64,000 nt of DNA, from contig CAVUEP010000019.1 in the NCBI GenBank assembly GCA_963740395.1, positions 1 through 64,000 on the forward strand. The letters run 5' to 3'. This document shows, in pieces, positions 48,714-57,956 of this stretch. Each line of letters opens with the position of its first letter. Position 1 is the stretch's first letter. Made by a program: the position numbers and the translations under genes. Source of the DNA: CADEEN01 sp963740395 (lineage in GTDB: Bacteria > Pseudomonadota > Gammaproteobacteria > Burkholderiales > Burkholderiaceae_C). The notes under the pieces are model-generated. The model had not been told where the DNA came from and did not search any database. It saw only the letters and a list, made by a program, of their open reading frames with translations.

Positions 48714-51690
48714 TTAGGCCCGTTCGATCTGGCAGACCGTCGTCTTGGTTTCCTGCATCATCGTCACGCTGTCGTAGCCGTAGGTCGTGGCGGTGTTGAC
48801 CGCCTCGCCCCGCACCACCGGCGCCGCGCCCTGCGGGTAGTACTGGACCAAGTCGACGCCGCCCCAGCGGCCGGAGAAGTGGAACGGCAGGAACACCGTT
48901 TCGGCGTTGACACGCTCCGTGACCAGGGCCTTGACGCGCAGGCCCTTGAAGTTGGGCACGGCCGCCGTGCCCGGCGTCTTGACCCAGACGAACTCGCCGT
49001 TGCGGATGCCGCGGTCGTTGGCTGCCTTCGGGTTGATCTCGACGAACATGTCCTGCTGCAGCTCGGCCAGCCAGGGGTTGGAACGCGTCTCCTCGCCGCC
49101 GCCCTCGAACTCGACCAGGCGCCCTGATGTCATGACCAGCGGGAAGGTCTTGCCGATGTCCTTGTTGGCCTCCTGCACGGTCTTGAACAGTGTGGGCAGG
49201 CGCCAGAAGGCCTTCTTGTCGTCGTGCGTCGGGTACTTGGCCACCAGGTCCGGGCGGTTGCTGTACAGCGGCTCGCGATGCTGCGGGATCGGGTCGGGGA
49301 AGTTCCAGACCACCGCGCGCGCTTTGGCATTGCCGAAGGGGTGGCAGCCGTGGTTCTTGACCGCGACACGGATGATCGCGCCGGTCGGGTCGGTCTTCCA
49401 GTTCTTGCCCTCGGCGGCCTTCTTCTCGTCGTCGCTGAGTTCGTCCCACCAGCCGAGTTTCTTCAGCAGCAGGTGGTCGAATTCGGGGTAGCCACTGGTC
49501 AGGTCGGCGCCCTTGCTGTGCGAGCCGTCACCGGCCAGCAGGTTGACGCCGTCGCGCTCGACCCCGAAATTGGCGCGGAAGTTGCCACCGCCGTCCATCA
49601 TGTGCCTGCTGGTGTCGTACAGATTGGGCGATCCCGGGTGCTTGAGTTCGGGCGTGCCCCAGCAGGGCCATGGCAGGCCGAAGTAGTCGCCGTCGAGGAC
49701 GTAGCCGGTTTCCTTGTCGATGCCGCCTTTGGCGCGCAACGACTTGACGTCGAAGACATTCATGTTGCGCATGTGCGCCTTCAGCCGCTCCGGGCTCTGG
49801 CCCGTGTAGCCGATGGTCCAGACGCACTTGTTGATCTCGCGCAGGATGTCCTCGACCACGGGCTCATCGTTGCCCTTGACCTTGTGGAACTTGTAGTTCT
49901 TGGTCAGCTCCTTGTCGAAGCCGAGCTTCTGCGCCAGCTGGTACATGATCATGTGGTCGCTGCGGCTCTCCCACAGCGGCTCGATGACCTGCTCGCGCCA
50001 CTGGATCGAACGGTTCGACGCCGTCACTGAGCCGGTGGTCTCGAACTGTGTGCAAGCCGGCAGCAGGTACACGGCCTGGTTGGCATTGCGGTCGGCGGCG
50101 TTGGCCGAGGGCATGGCCGCCATCGCGGCGGTGGCCGAGGGGAAAGGATCGATCACGACCAGCAGGTCGAGCTTGTCCATCGCCTTCTTCATCTCCAGGC
50201 CGCGGCTCTGCGAGTTGGGCGCGTGGCCCCAGAAGAACAGGCCGCGCAGGTTGCTGTCCTGGTCGATCAGGTCGTTTTTCTCGAGCACGCCGTCGATCCA
50301 GCGCGACACCGTCATGCCGGCCTTGGTCATCATGCCTGGCGCGTACTGCTTCTTGATCCACTCGAAGTCGACGTCCCAGGTGGCGGCGAAATGCTTGAAC
50401 GAGCCCTCGGCCAGGCCGTAGTAGCCCGGCAGCGAATCGGGGTTCGGACCGACGTCGGTGGCGCCCTGGACGTTGTCGTGACCGCGGAAGATGTTGGCGC
50501 CACCGCCGCTGACGCCAACGTTGCCCAGCGCCAACTGCAGGATGCACGAAGCGCGCACCATCGCATTGCCGATCGAGTGCTGGGTCTGGCCCATGCACCA
50601 GACGATCGTGCTGGGGCGGTTCATCGGCCATCGTCTTGGCAACCTGCAGGCAGGTGGCCTCGTCAACACCACAGGCTTCCTCCACCTTGTCGGGCGTCCA
50701 CTTGGCCAGCACGTCCTCGCGCACCTTGTCCATGCCGTAGACGCGGTCCTCGATGTACTTCTTGTCTTCCCAGCCGTTCTTGAAGATGTGGTGCAGCACA
50801 CCGAACAGGAACGGGATGTCGGTGCCCGAACGCAGGCGCACGAACTGGTCGGCCTTGGCCGCTGTGCGTGTGAAGCGCGGATCCACCACGATCATCTTGC
50901 AGCCGGCTTCCTTGGCATGCAGCATGTGCAGCAACGACACCGGGTGCGCCTCGGCCGCATTGCTGCCGATGTACAGCGCCGCCTTGCTGTTCTGCATGTC
51001 GTTGTACGAATTGGTCATGGCGCCGTAGCCCCATGTATTGGCCACGCCGGCCACCGTCGTCGAGTGGCAGATGCGCGCCTGGTGGTCGGTGTTGTTGCTG
51101 CCCCAGAGACTCATCCACTTGCGCAGCAGGTACGACTGCTCGTTGTTGTGCTTGCTGGATCCGACCACGAAGATCGAGTCCGGACCGCTCTGCTTGCGCA
51201 GGTCGAGCATCTTGGCGCTGATCTCGTTCAGCGCCACGTCCCAGCTGATCTTCTGGTACTTGCCGTTGACGAGTTTCATCGGCGAGCGCAGGCGGAATTC
51301 GCCATGGCCGTTCTCGCGCACGGCCGCGCCCTTGGCGCAATGGGCGCCCAGGTTGATCGGCGAATCGAACACCGGTTCCTGGCGCATCCAGACGCCGTTC
51401 TCGACCACGGCGTCGATGGCGCAGCCGACCGAGCAATGGCCGCAGACCGTGCGCTTGACGACGACCTTCTTGGCGCCTTCGGCGGCCGTGCCACCGCCGG
51501 CCGCCTCGGCCTTCTTGACCAGCACCAACTGCGACGCGGCCATGCCAGCGCCGACGCCCAGGCCCGAACGGCGCAGAAAGGCGCGACGGTCCATGGTGGA
51601 GATCGCGCGACCCAGGCCGCGCGCCAGACTGGAGACCAGCGCGGACGCATTCGCGCCGCCAGCCGAGGGGGACTTGCGTGTGAGCAACAT
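48714..51690 (-). CDS. fdhA: Formate dehydrogenase catalytic (molybdopterin) subunit, Cys type (one indel)
   Basis: A 991-residue periplasmic formate dehydrogenase. The Tat motif RRAFLRRSG is at about 35; [4Fe-4S] ligands are Cys83, 86, 90 and 118; the metal-binding active residue is Cys208 in ARICHSTTVAG, so no selenocysteine is used. Molybdopterin regions follow, ending with PLVMTSGRLVEFEGGGEETRSNPW cut short here. An extra C near 50622 shifts the frame between TMADE and PSTIVWCMGQTQHSIGNA. It oxidises formate to CO2 with the FdhB and cytochrome b subunits. Confidence 0.93.
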
Positions 51691-51742
51691 GGGAGCTCCT
51701 CGAAACGGAATCAGGACGGATCGGGCGCGGCGCGCACGACGC

Positions 51743-51955
51743 TCAGACGCGGGTCGTCTGGTAGTAGTCGAGCACGTGCTGCGTGACGCGGTAGCCGCCG
51801 CCCTTCTCAGGTGCGGCCTTTGGCGTCGCTACGGCGGTGTCCTGGGCCGGCTTCAACGCCGGCAGGGCGACGGCCGCGGCCGCGAGGGCCCCGGCGGTTC
51901 CGGCGCCCGCGAACAGGCGGCGGCGCGACAGACGATCAGACTTCGGATCATTCAT
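51743..51955 (-). CDS. Formate dehydrogenase-region small Tat protein
   Basis: A 70-residue protein with LSRRRLFAGAGTAGALAAAAVALPAL, a twin-arginine signal, and a short tail GGGYRVTQHVLDYYQTTRV. This is the pattern of the TIGR02811 family (formate dehydrogenase region Tat target), always found ahead of the catalytic subunit. Its role is not known; it may help carry the enzyme through Tat. Confidence 0.82.
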   Translation of the reverse strand: MNDPKSDRLSRRRLFAGAGTAGALAAAAVALPALKPAQDTAVATPKAAPEKGGGYRVTQHVLDYYQTTRV

Positions 51956-51994
51956 GGACGTCTCCTGTGCCCGCATCAACATAGGGGGCAAGCA

Positions 51995-52034
51995 CCCCTG
52001 ATTAGGGTCTTTCCCGATCGGGCCCGCAATCAGG
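51995..52034. promoter_or_regulatory. Inverted repeat ahead of the formate dehydrogenase structural genes
   Basis: CCTGATT (51997-52003) and AATCAGG (52028-52034) form a 7-bp inverted repeat across 24 bases, in the 217-base gap between torD and the small Tat gene; the first arm also sits in an imperfect dyad ACCCCTGATTAGGGT. A regulator site or internal promoter for the structural genes is possible. No known consensus was matched. Confidence 0.3.
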
Positions 52035-52172
52035 TATGCCCCTAGTCGCAATTCGCACAGTCCGCGATGCGGCCCTTGACGCGCGCCGTCGCCGCCCGGC
52101 CAACTGTGCGACGCGGCGATATTGCAGCGCAGCATCATGCGTCATCCGGCGCGCCTGGGCCTGCTGCGGCGC

Positions 52173-52793
52173 CTAGTCGAGCATGTCAAAGCCCTGCGCC
52201 TCGACCTGCACGAAGGCCCGCGTCAGCGCCGCCACCTCGCGCCACAGCAGCGCCTGGGGCTGCGCGTCGACCGCGTCGAGCATGGGCTCGACCCAGGTCT
52301 GCACATGGGCGCGAAAGAAACGCCGCTGCTGCTCGAGGTTGCTGACCGCGACATCGTCGCCGGCGATCAGGTAGCGCATGACCTCGAAGACGCAGGCGAT
52401 GTGGTCTTCGGTCTCGCCGCGCGTCTCGTCACGCGCCAGGCCCAGCGCCGCCAGATCGTCGCGCAACAGCGCCAGCGGCCTCTCGTTCAGAAACCCCGCC
52501 AGGTAGAACGAGCCGTAGAGAAACACCTCGGGCTTGCCGACGCCGCCGAACAGCGCGTCGTACTCGCTGGCCGCGTCCTGCAGCGTGGTCGCACGCATGG
52601 CAGCCACCAACGACTGCCAAGGCGCTTCGAGGAAGCTGCCAGTCTGCGGCGCCTCGGTCACGGCCACGCCAAACTGCGTCAGGAGCTCGGCGTCGGGCGG
52701 CCCGATCCACAGCCGCGCCAGCAGGCCGTACAACTCGGCCCGCGCCAGCTCCTCGCTGTCGTCGGTGCTGGCAATGCTGACGGCTTGGCTCAT
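52173..52793 (-). CDS. TorD/DmsD-family molybdoenzyme chaperone
   Basis: A 206-residue helical protein with the TorD fold pattern: ELARAELYGLLARLWIGPPD at the start, AASEYDALFGGVGKPEVFLYGSFYLAGFL with the family's E-Y-x-x-L-F and P-x-x-S/Y features, and EDHIACVFEVMRYLIAGDD. Such chaperones bind the Tat signal and guide cofactor insertion; its client here is most likely FdhA. The start overlaps the stop of the polyferredoxin gene (ATGA). Confidence 0.85.
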   Translation of the reverse strand: MSQAVSIASTDDSEELARAELYGLLARLWIGPPDAELLTQFGVAVTEAPQTGSFLEAPWQSLVAAMRATTLQDAASEYDALFGGVGKPEVFLYGSFYLAGFLNERPLALLRDDLAALGLARDETRGETEDHIACVFEVMRYLIAGDDVAVSNLEQQRRFFRAHVQTWVEPMLDAVDAQPQALLWREVAALTRAFVQVEAQGFDMLD

Positions 52794-55000
52794 AGATCCG
52801 TGATCTTCACTTCGTTGGGATTGGTGTGGATGTCGATCACGCGGCAGTCGCCGCACATCTTCAAGCGCTGGGCGCCGGCGCCCTGGAATGCCGGGTGGTT
52901 GCCGATCTTGCCGATCAGGTTCTCGATCGCCTTCAAGGTGCCGAAAGGCTTGCCGCAGCGCACGCAGCAGAACGGCTCGGCCTCGTGCAGCACGCGCGCG
53001 GCCTTGCGTGCCTTGCCACCGTCGGCCAACCACAGCCGCGGCTGCAGCGTGATCGCGGTCTCGGGGCAGGTCGTCACGCACAGTCCGCATTGGACGCAGT
53101 TCTTCTCGATGAAGCGCAGCTGCGGCTTGTCGGCGTTGTCGGCCAGCGCGGCTTGCGGACAGGCGCCGACGCAGGACAGGCACAGCGTGCACTTGTCGAT
53201 GTCGATCACGAGACTGCCGAACGGCGCGCCGGCCGCTGGCAAGGCAATCTCGTCACTCGCTTTCGGCGCGCCGGCCAGCAATTCGTCGAGCACCATGTCG
53301 AGCGTGGCGCGCTTGTCGGCCTGCACCGCCAGCGCGGCAGGCTTGGCCAGCCCCTGCGCCGCCGGGCGCTGCAATTCGCGATCCAGGGCCGCCAGGTCGC
53401 GGGCGTCACGGGCTTCGATCAGGCGGAAATGTTCGCCGCGATAGCCCAGACCGCTCAGGATCGCCTGTGCCACCGCCATCTGCTCGGCCAGCGCCTGGCG
53501 GTACTCGGGCGCTTCCTCGGCCGTCATCAGCACCCAGACTTGGGCCGCACCGAGCGCGATCGCCGCCAGCCAGACGTCGATGCCGACGCTGGCGGTGTGC
53601 CACAGCGCCACCGGCACCACGCGCGCCGGTACGCCGTTGATCGCCTTGTCGACACGCGCCGCGCGGCCCAGCTCGCCGATCAGTGTCGCGCCCGCCCCTT
53701 CGCTGTGCAGCAGCAGCGCCGCGTCCTTGCCGCCGGCATGGCGATAGGCGCCCAGCAGCGTGCGCAGGCGCTTGCCCTGGTCGACCGTGTCCGGCGTGGC
53801 AAAGGCGAGCGCGCCGCTCGGGCACACCGTGGTGCAGGCGCCGCAGCCGACGCACAGGTGCGCCTCGACGACGATGCCGCCGCCCTGCCCCCCGGGCAGC
53901 GGCGCGGCCCGCGTGGTCGTTGTCGCCCCGCGCACCCGCCCGCCGGCCTTGCCCTTGAGCGTGGCCTCGCTGCGGATCGCGCGTGTCGAGCAGACGTCGA
54001 TGCAGGCCGTGCAGCCGATCTGCTCGTTGCGGCTGTGCGCGCACAGCTTGGCCTTGTAGTGGAAGAACTTGGGCTTCTCGAACTCGCCGACACGCTCGCG
54101 CAACTGCAGCACCGCATCGAACAGCTTGGCGGCGTCGGCGCCGACATGGTAGTAGCCCTGCGGCGGCTGGTGCATCGAGAAAGCCGGTGCCGGGCGCAGG
54201 TCGAGCACGAGGTCGAACTTCTCGCCGCTGGTCTGTGGCTCACGCTCGAAGTCGATCGCACCCGCGGCATCGCAGGCCACGACGCAGGCGCGGTGGCTCT
54301 TGCAGCGACTCATGTCGACGCGGTAGCCGAAGTCGATCGCACCTTCGGGGCAGACCGCAATGCAAGCATTGCAGCGCGTGCACAGCTCCAGGTCGATCGG
54401 GTTGTCGCTGGCCCAGGTGGCCTCGAAGGCGCCGAGCCAGCCCGTCAACGACTTCAGCTTGCCGCTGTGCACCGCGCGGTCATGGCCCTGCGCGAGCGCG
54501 CCACCGCCGTCGACGAGCAGGCTGAGCTGGAGTTCGCTGCCGAGCATCGCCGCGGCCCGCTCGGCCGCCTCGGCGCCACCGATCACGAGGCAGCGGCCCT
54601 GGCTGCGGTACGTGACCGCAGCCACCGGATCGGGCGGCGGCAGTTGCGCCGCAGCGATCAGCGCCGCCAGCTTGGGCGTGGCCGACGCGGCATCCCTGGA
54701 CCAGCCGCCGGTTTCGCGGATGTTGACGAAGCGGATCGGGCGCTCCCGCACGCTCGGGGCGCCCTCGGTCTGCTCGTTGAGCTCGAGGAACAGGCGCGAC
54801 TCCTGGGTGCAGGCCACCAACAGGTCTTCGCCTCCCTTGGCCGCGCGCTGGAAGGCGCCGGCCTCGCGCCGGCACAGCAGCGTGTGCGCCGCATCGATGC
54901 CCTCAGCGCTCGCGCCCGGTGTCTGGCTCAGTGCCGCCTTCAGCGCTGGGCGGTCCAGCGGCATCGAGCGGTTGCAATCGCACAGCAGCGTCTTGGTCAT
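52790..55000 (-). CDS. Large polyferredoxin of the formate dehydrogenase locus
   Basis: A 736-residue protein with several 4Fe-4S motifs: CTRCNACIAVCPEGA, CKSHRACVVACDAAGA, CTACIDVCSTRA, CVGCGACTTVCPSGA, CTLCLSCVGACPQAA and CVQCGLCVTTCPETA, and CxxC pairs near the C-terminus. No membrane helix is seen. Such proteins occur in Burkholderiales formate dehydrogenase loci between DUF3306 and the TorD chaperone; a cytoplasmic electron-transfer or maturation role is inferred. The start at 55000 lies 98 bases inside the DUF3306 gene. Confidence 0.85.
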   Translation of the reverse strand: MTKTLLCDCNRSMPLDRPALKAALSQTPGASAEGIDAAHTLLCRREAGAFQRAAKGGEDLLVACTQESRLFLELNEQTEGAPSVRERPIRFVNIRETGGWSRDAASATPKLAALIAAAQLPPPDPVAAVTYRSQGRCLVIGGAEAAERAAAMLGSELQLSLLVDGGGALAQGHDRAVHSGKLKSLTGWLGAFEATWASDNPIDLELCTRCNACIAVCPEGAIDFGYRVDMSRCKSHRACVVACDAAGAIDFEREPQTSGEKFDLVLDLRPAPAFSMHQPPQGYYHVGADAAKLFDAVLQLRERVGEFEKPKFFHYKAKLCAHSRNEQIGCTACIDVCSTRAIRSEATLKGKAGGRVRGATTTTRAAPLPGGQGGGIVVEAHLCVGCGACTTVCPSGALAFATPDTVDQGKRLRTLLGAYRHAGGKDAALLLHSEGAGATLIGELGRAARVDKAINGVPARVVPVALWHTASVGIDVWLAAIALGAAQVWVLMTAEEAPEYRQALAEQMAVAQAILSGLGYRGEHFRLIEARDARDLAALDRELQRPAAQGLAKPAALAVQADKRATLDMVLDELLAGAPKASDEIALPAAGAPFGSLVIDIDKCTLCLSCVGACPQAALADNADKPQLRFIEKNCVQCGLCVTTCPETAITLQPRLWLADGGKARKAARVLHEAEPFCCVRCGKPFGTLKAIENLIGKIGNHPAFQGAGAQRLKMCGDCRVIDIHTNPNEVKITDL

Positions 55001-55547
55001 GGGCAATCGGGTTGACGGGTTCAGGAGGTGACTGTGCCGTTTCCTCGGGCTGCGCACCATCGGGAGTGGCCCGCGCCGCGGCCTGCGCGGCAGCTTGGCC
55101 CTTCTCCTCCTCGTCGGCAAACAGGCCGAGGGCCTTGGACTGCACCATCTGGCGCAGCATCGACGCAGGGATCGGATCGGGCTTGCCGTAGTCGTCGATG
55201 TAGATGTCCAGGCCGTCCATCACATTGAAGTGCGGGTCGGTGAAAAGCTTCTTCAGTGCGGCATTCTTGACTTCGGGCGACACGTCGGCCGCCAGGAACT
55301 TGCGGAAGTCGGAATCGCGGCCGAGCTGCGCCACATCGTCCAGGGTCAGCGGCGGCGGCGGCTCGGCAACGGCGCCCGCCGCCTGCGGCGCGGGCGCTAC
55401 CGCCGCGGGCGCGGGCACCGTGGCAGGCACCGGTCGCGGCGGTTCGACGGCCGTGACGGGTTCGGGCAGGGTCTGGCCCTGGCGCAATTTGGTCTTGCGC
55501 TGCGACCAGCGCGACAGGAAGCCCGCCGGGGTGTCGTCGTCGCTCAC
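54903..55547 (-). CDS. DUF3306 protein
   Basis: A 214-residue protein with the DUF3306 N-terminus GFLSRWSQRKTKLRQGQ and core LTLDDVAQLGRDSDFRKFLAADVSPEVKNAALKKLFTDPHFNVMDGLDIYIDDY read in order over residues 65-125. The start is GTG at 55547, overlapping the DUF3305 stop (GTGA). The last 33 residues overlap the polyferredoxin gene by 98 bases in another frame, which is unusually long. A base error could have hidden an earlier stop near 55027. The function is unknown but the family is tied to formate dehydrogenase loci. Confidence 0.8.
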   Translation of the reverse strand: MSDDDTPAGFLSRWSQRKTKLRQGQTLPEPVTAVEPPRPVPATVPAPAAVAPAPQAAGAVAEPPPPLTLDDVAQLGRDSDFRKFLAADVSPEVKNAALKKLFTDPHFNVMDGLDIYIDDYGKPDPIPASMLRQMVQSKALGLFADEEEKGQAAAQAAARATPDGAQPEETAQSPPEPVNPIAHDQDAAVRLQPLDAAGPPSAEGGTEPDTGRER

Positions 55548-56023
55548 CGTCGATCCTCAGGCCGTTGAAACGACGCCGGGCGCCGGCGCTTCTTGGGCTC
55601 GGGCTTGTAGTGCAACTCGGTGAATTCGGCCAGCCAGGCGGTCACGTTGGGCGCCAGCGGCAGGTTGTCGACGCGTTCCTGCGCATCGAGCATGCGCCCG
55701 GCCTCGTTGTACGACAGCGTGACCGTCTCGGGCCGCGCCAGCGACGGGTCGCCTTCGACCAGCCGCCACATGACGAACCAGACCGGCGCGCCCGTGCTCA
55801 GGTTCAGGTAGTAGCCCTCGGCCTCGTCCACAAACAACGTGACGTCAAATCCCGGATGCAGGAATTGCGCGGACTTGCCATCGTCGCGCATCAGGCGCGA
55901 TTCGCTGCCGAAGCCCCCATCGTCGGGCACCACTTCGGCGAGGCGGAAACGCCAATCTTCCCACTGGTTGGGCGCCCGCTCACGCTCCATCAGCACGGCA
56001 ACTCGGATCGCTGGCCTGTCCAT
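55544..56023 (-). CDS. DUF3305 protein
   Basis: A 159-residue protein. The DUF3305 core is visible: VAVLMERERAPNQWEDWRFRLAEVV, then GYYLNLSTGAPVWFVMWRLVEG and ETVTLSYNEAGRMLDAQERVDN, ending with a basic Lys/Arg-rich tail. It is coupled to DUF3306 by GTGA and is the first gene of the minus-strand formate dehydrogenase set. A role in enzyme maturation is suggested only by this constant neighbourhood. Confidence 0.82.
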   Translation of the reverse strand: MDRPAIRVAVLMERERAPNQWEDWRFRLAEVVPDDGGFGSESRLMRDDGKSAQFLHPGFDVTLFVDEAEGYYLNLSTGAPVWFVMWRLVEGDPSLARPETVTLSYNEAGRMLDAQERVDNLPLAPNVTAWLAEFTELHYKPEPKKRRRPASFQRPEDRR

Positions 56024-56236
56024 GGCGTGATTCACGTGATTGTCGACATCAGGGAGACGGAAACACCGCGTCCAGTTTAGTGGCTGACCATTCGCCACCC
56101 TGTCGGCGGGGATTGCCAACCCATACGACCCATACGTCCCCGTGCGCATACCCGTAAAAACCCTAGCGGCCTTGCGGCAAGCAACCCTGACGGAATTGCG
56201 CAATGTCATGTCCAGGCCGCCCAGCGAGGTCGACAG

Positions 56237-56265
56237 TTGGTCGTCGGAAAGTTCGCAGATATAAT
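56237..56265 (+). promoter_or_regulatory. Candidate sigma-70 promoter of the TRAP operon
   Basis: A perfect TATAAT (56260-56265) stands 17 bases after TTGGTC (56237-56242), in the only AT-rich patch of the 291-base gap before dctP. The -35 is weak, which is usual for a regulated promoter. Confidence 0.55.
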
Positions 56266-56268
56266 AAT

Positions 56269-56280
56269 ATTTGTACAAAT
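56269..56280. promoter_or_regulatory. Palindromic operator over the dctP transcription start
   Basis: ATTTGTACAAAT is a perfect 12-bp palindrome beginning 3 bases after the -10. Its position over the expected start site suits a repressor. The TTGT/ACAA half-sites resemble those of GntR-family regulators, but no regulator gene is in the window. Confidence 0.5.
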
Positions 56281-56314
56281 TTACTACGACTGAGAGACCC
56301 CACAGGAGATCGAC

Positions 56315-57301
56315 ATGACCTACCGTATGTTGGCCGTCGCGGCCGCTGCCACGTTCGCCCTTGTTCACGGCCCCGCTGCCGCGGCGCCGATGGTCATCAA
56401 GTACAGCCACGTCGTTGCCGACGCCACGCCCAAGGGTCAGGCCGCGCTGAAGTTCAAGGAACTGGCCGAGAAGAAGCTGCCCGGCAAGGTCGAGGTGCAG
56501 GTTTTCCCGAACAGCCAGTTGTTCGGCGACGGCAAGGAAATGGAAGCGCTGCTGCTCGGCGACGTGCAGATCATCGCGCCGTCGCTGTCCAAGTTCTCCA
56601 AGTACACACCCAAGCTGCAGGTGTTCGATCTGCCGTTCCTGTTCGACGACATCGAGGCGATCGACCGCTTCCAGCAAAGCGCCGAAGGGCCAGGAACTGC
56701 TGAACTCGATGACCAAGAAGGGCATCAAGGGCCTGGGTTTCCTGCACAACGGCATGAAGCAGATGTCGGCCAACAAGGTGCTGCGCACGCCGGCCGACGC
56801 CAAGGGGCTGAAGTTCCGGATCCAGACGTCTGACGTGCTCGAGGCGCAGTTCAAGGCGATCGGCGCGAACCCGCAGAAGCTGTCGTTCGGTGAGGTCTAC
56901 CAGGCGCTGCAGTCGGGCGTGGTCGACGGCCAGGAGAACACCTGGTCGAACATCTACACGCAGAAGTTCCATGAGGTGCAGAAGTCGATCGCCGAGACCA
57001 ACCACGGCGTGATCGACTACATGGTCATCACCAATTCAGGCTGGTGGGACAAGCTGCCGGCCGACGTGAAGAAGGGCCTGACCGAGGCCATGGCCGAATC
57101 GATCAAGATCGGCAACAAGATCGCGTACGACGAAGGCGAGGCCTATCGCCAGAAGATCGTCGACGACAAGAAGGCCGAGGTGCTGAAGCTGACCAAGGCC
57201 GAGGTCGGACAATGGCGCCGGCGATGAAGCCGGTGTGGGCCAAGTTCGAAGGCGAGATCGGCAAGGACCTGATCGACGCCGCGCAGAAGGCGAACAAGTA
57301 A
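56315..57301 (+). CDS. dctP: TRAP transporter substrate-binding protein (two indels)
   Basis: A 328-residue periplasmic binding protein: signal MTYRMLAVAAAATFALVHGPAAA, then IKYSHVVADATPKGQAALKFKELAEKKLPGKV typical of DctP proteins read over residues 27-60, the conserved Arg in GLKFRIQTSDVLEAQF that contacts a substrate carboxylate, and GEVYQALQSGVVDGQENTWSNI. An extra G near 56688 and a lost G near 57213 displace the middle. AGGAGA precedes the start. A C4-dicarboxylate or similar acid is the likely substrate. Confidence 0.9.
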
Positions 57302-57342
57302 GAACCCGTGCCGGCCAACCATGTCGGCACGCGTCAGACCCG

Positions 57343-57380
57343 ATTGTCAGCACCCCTCGCGGGGGCTGACAATTTTTTTT
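57343..57380 (+). terminator. Intrinsic terminator between dctP and dctQ
   Basis: ATTGTCAGC (57343-57351) pairs with GCTGACAAT (57365-57373). An inner CCCC/GGGG stem caps it with loop TCGC and one bulged A, and eight T residues (57373-57380) follow. This is a textbook Rho-independent terminator, placed so that most transcripts end after the binding protein and some read through to the permease. Confidence 0.85.
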
Positions 57381-57430
57381 GTCCCATCCATCCACCGCGC
57401 CTGTCGCCGGCGCCGTCCGGAACCGCGGCC

Positions 57431-57956
57431 ATGAAGATTCTTGATCGACTGGAAGAGTGGATCGTCATCACGATGCTTGCGGCGATGACGCTGCTGACCT
57501 TCGTGCAGGTCGTCTTGCGTTATGTCTTCAACTCCGGCTTCACCTGGGCGCTGGAGATGACGACGATCTTCTTCGCGGCGATGATCTTCGTCGGCATCTC
57601 GTACGGCGTTCGAGTCGGCGCACACATCGGCGTCGATGCACTGGTCAGCAAGTTGCCGCACAGGCGCTCGGCGCGCCACATCGATCGTCGTCGTGCTGCT
57701 GTGCCTGCTTTATGCCGGCCTCGTGATCTTCGGCTCGTGCGGCTATGTGTCGAAGATGTACTCGGTCCACATCGAGATGGAGGACCTGCCGATCGAGGTC
57801 TGGATGGTGCGCTCGCTGCTGCCGCTGGGCTACTTGCTGCTGACCTTCCGCTTCGTCCAGGTGTTGTGGTCGCTGATCACCGGCAAGTCGGACAGCCTGC
57901 ACCTCGGCGACGAAGTCGCTGATGCCATGAAACTGAAGAGCGAGGAGTCGCTGTGA
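57431..57956 (+). CDS. dctQ: TRAP transporter small permease (one indel)
   Basis: A 174-residue DctQ with four membrane helices: WIVITMLAAMTLLTFVQVVLRYVFN, WALEMTTIFFAAMIFVGISYGVR, SIVVVLLCLLYAGLVIFGSCGY and LLPLGYLLLTFRFVQVLWSLI. The frame shifts near 57670, between SKLPH and TSIVVVLL. The stop overlaps the GTG of dctM. DctQ joins DctM in the sodium-driven transport unit. Confidence 0.88.

Noticed and set aside
51060..51080. Selenocysteine at the active site of formate dehydrogenase
   Set aside because: The codon at the metal-binding position (residue 208) is a Cys codon in an open frame, so no UGA recoding or SECIS is needed.
52826..55015. A 729-codon plus-strand frame opposite the polyferredoxin
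   Set aside because: Same cause: mirror of a GC-rich gene. The minus strand has clear ferredoxin motifs.
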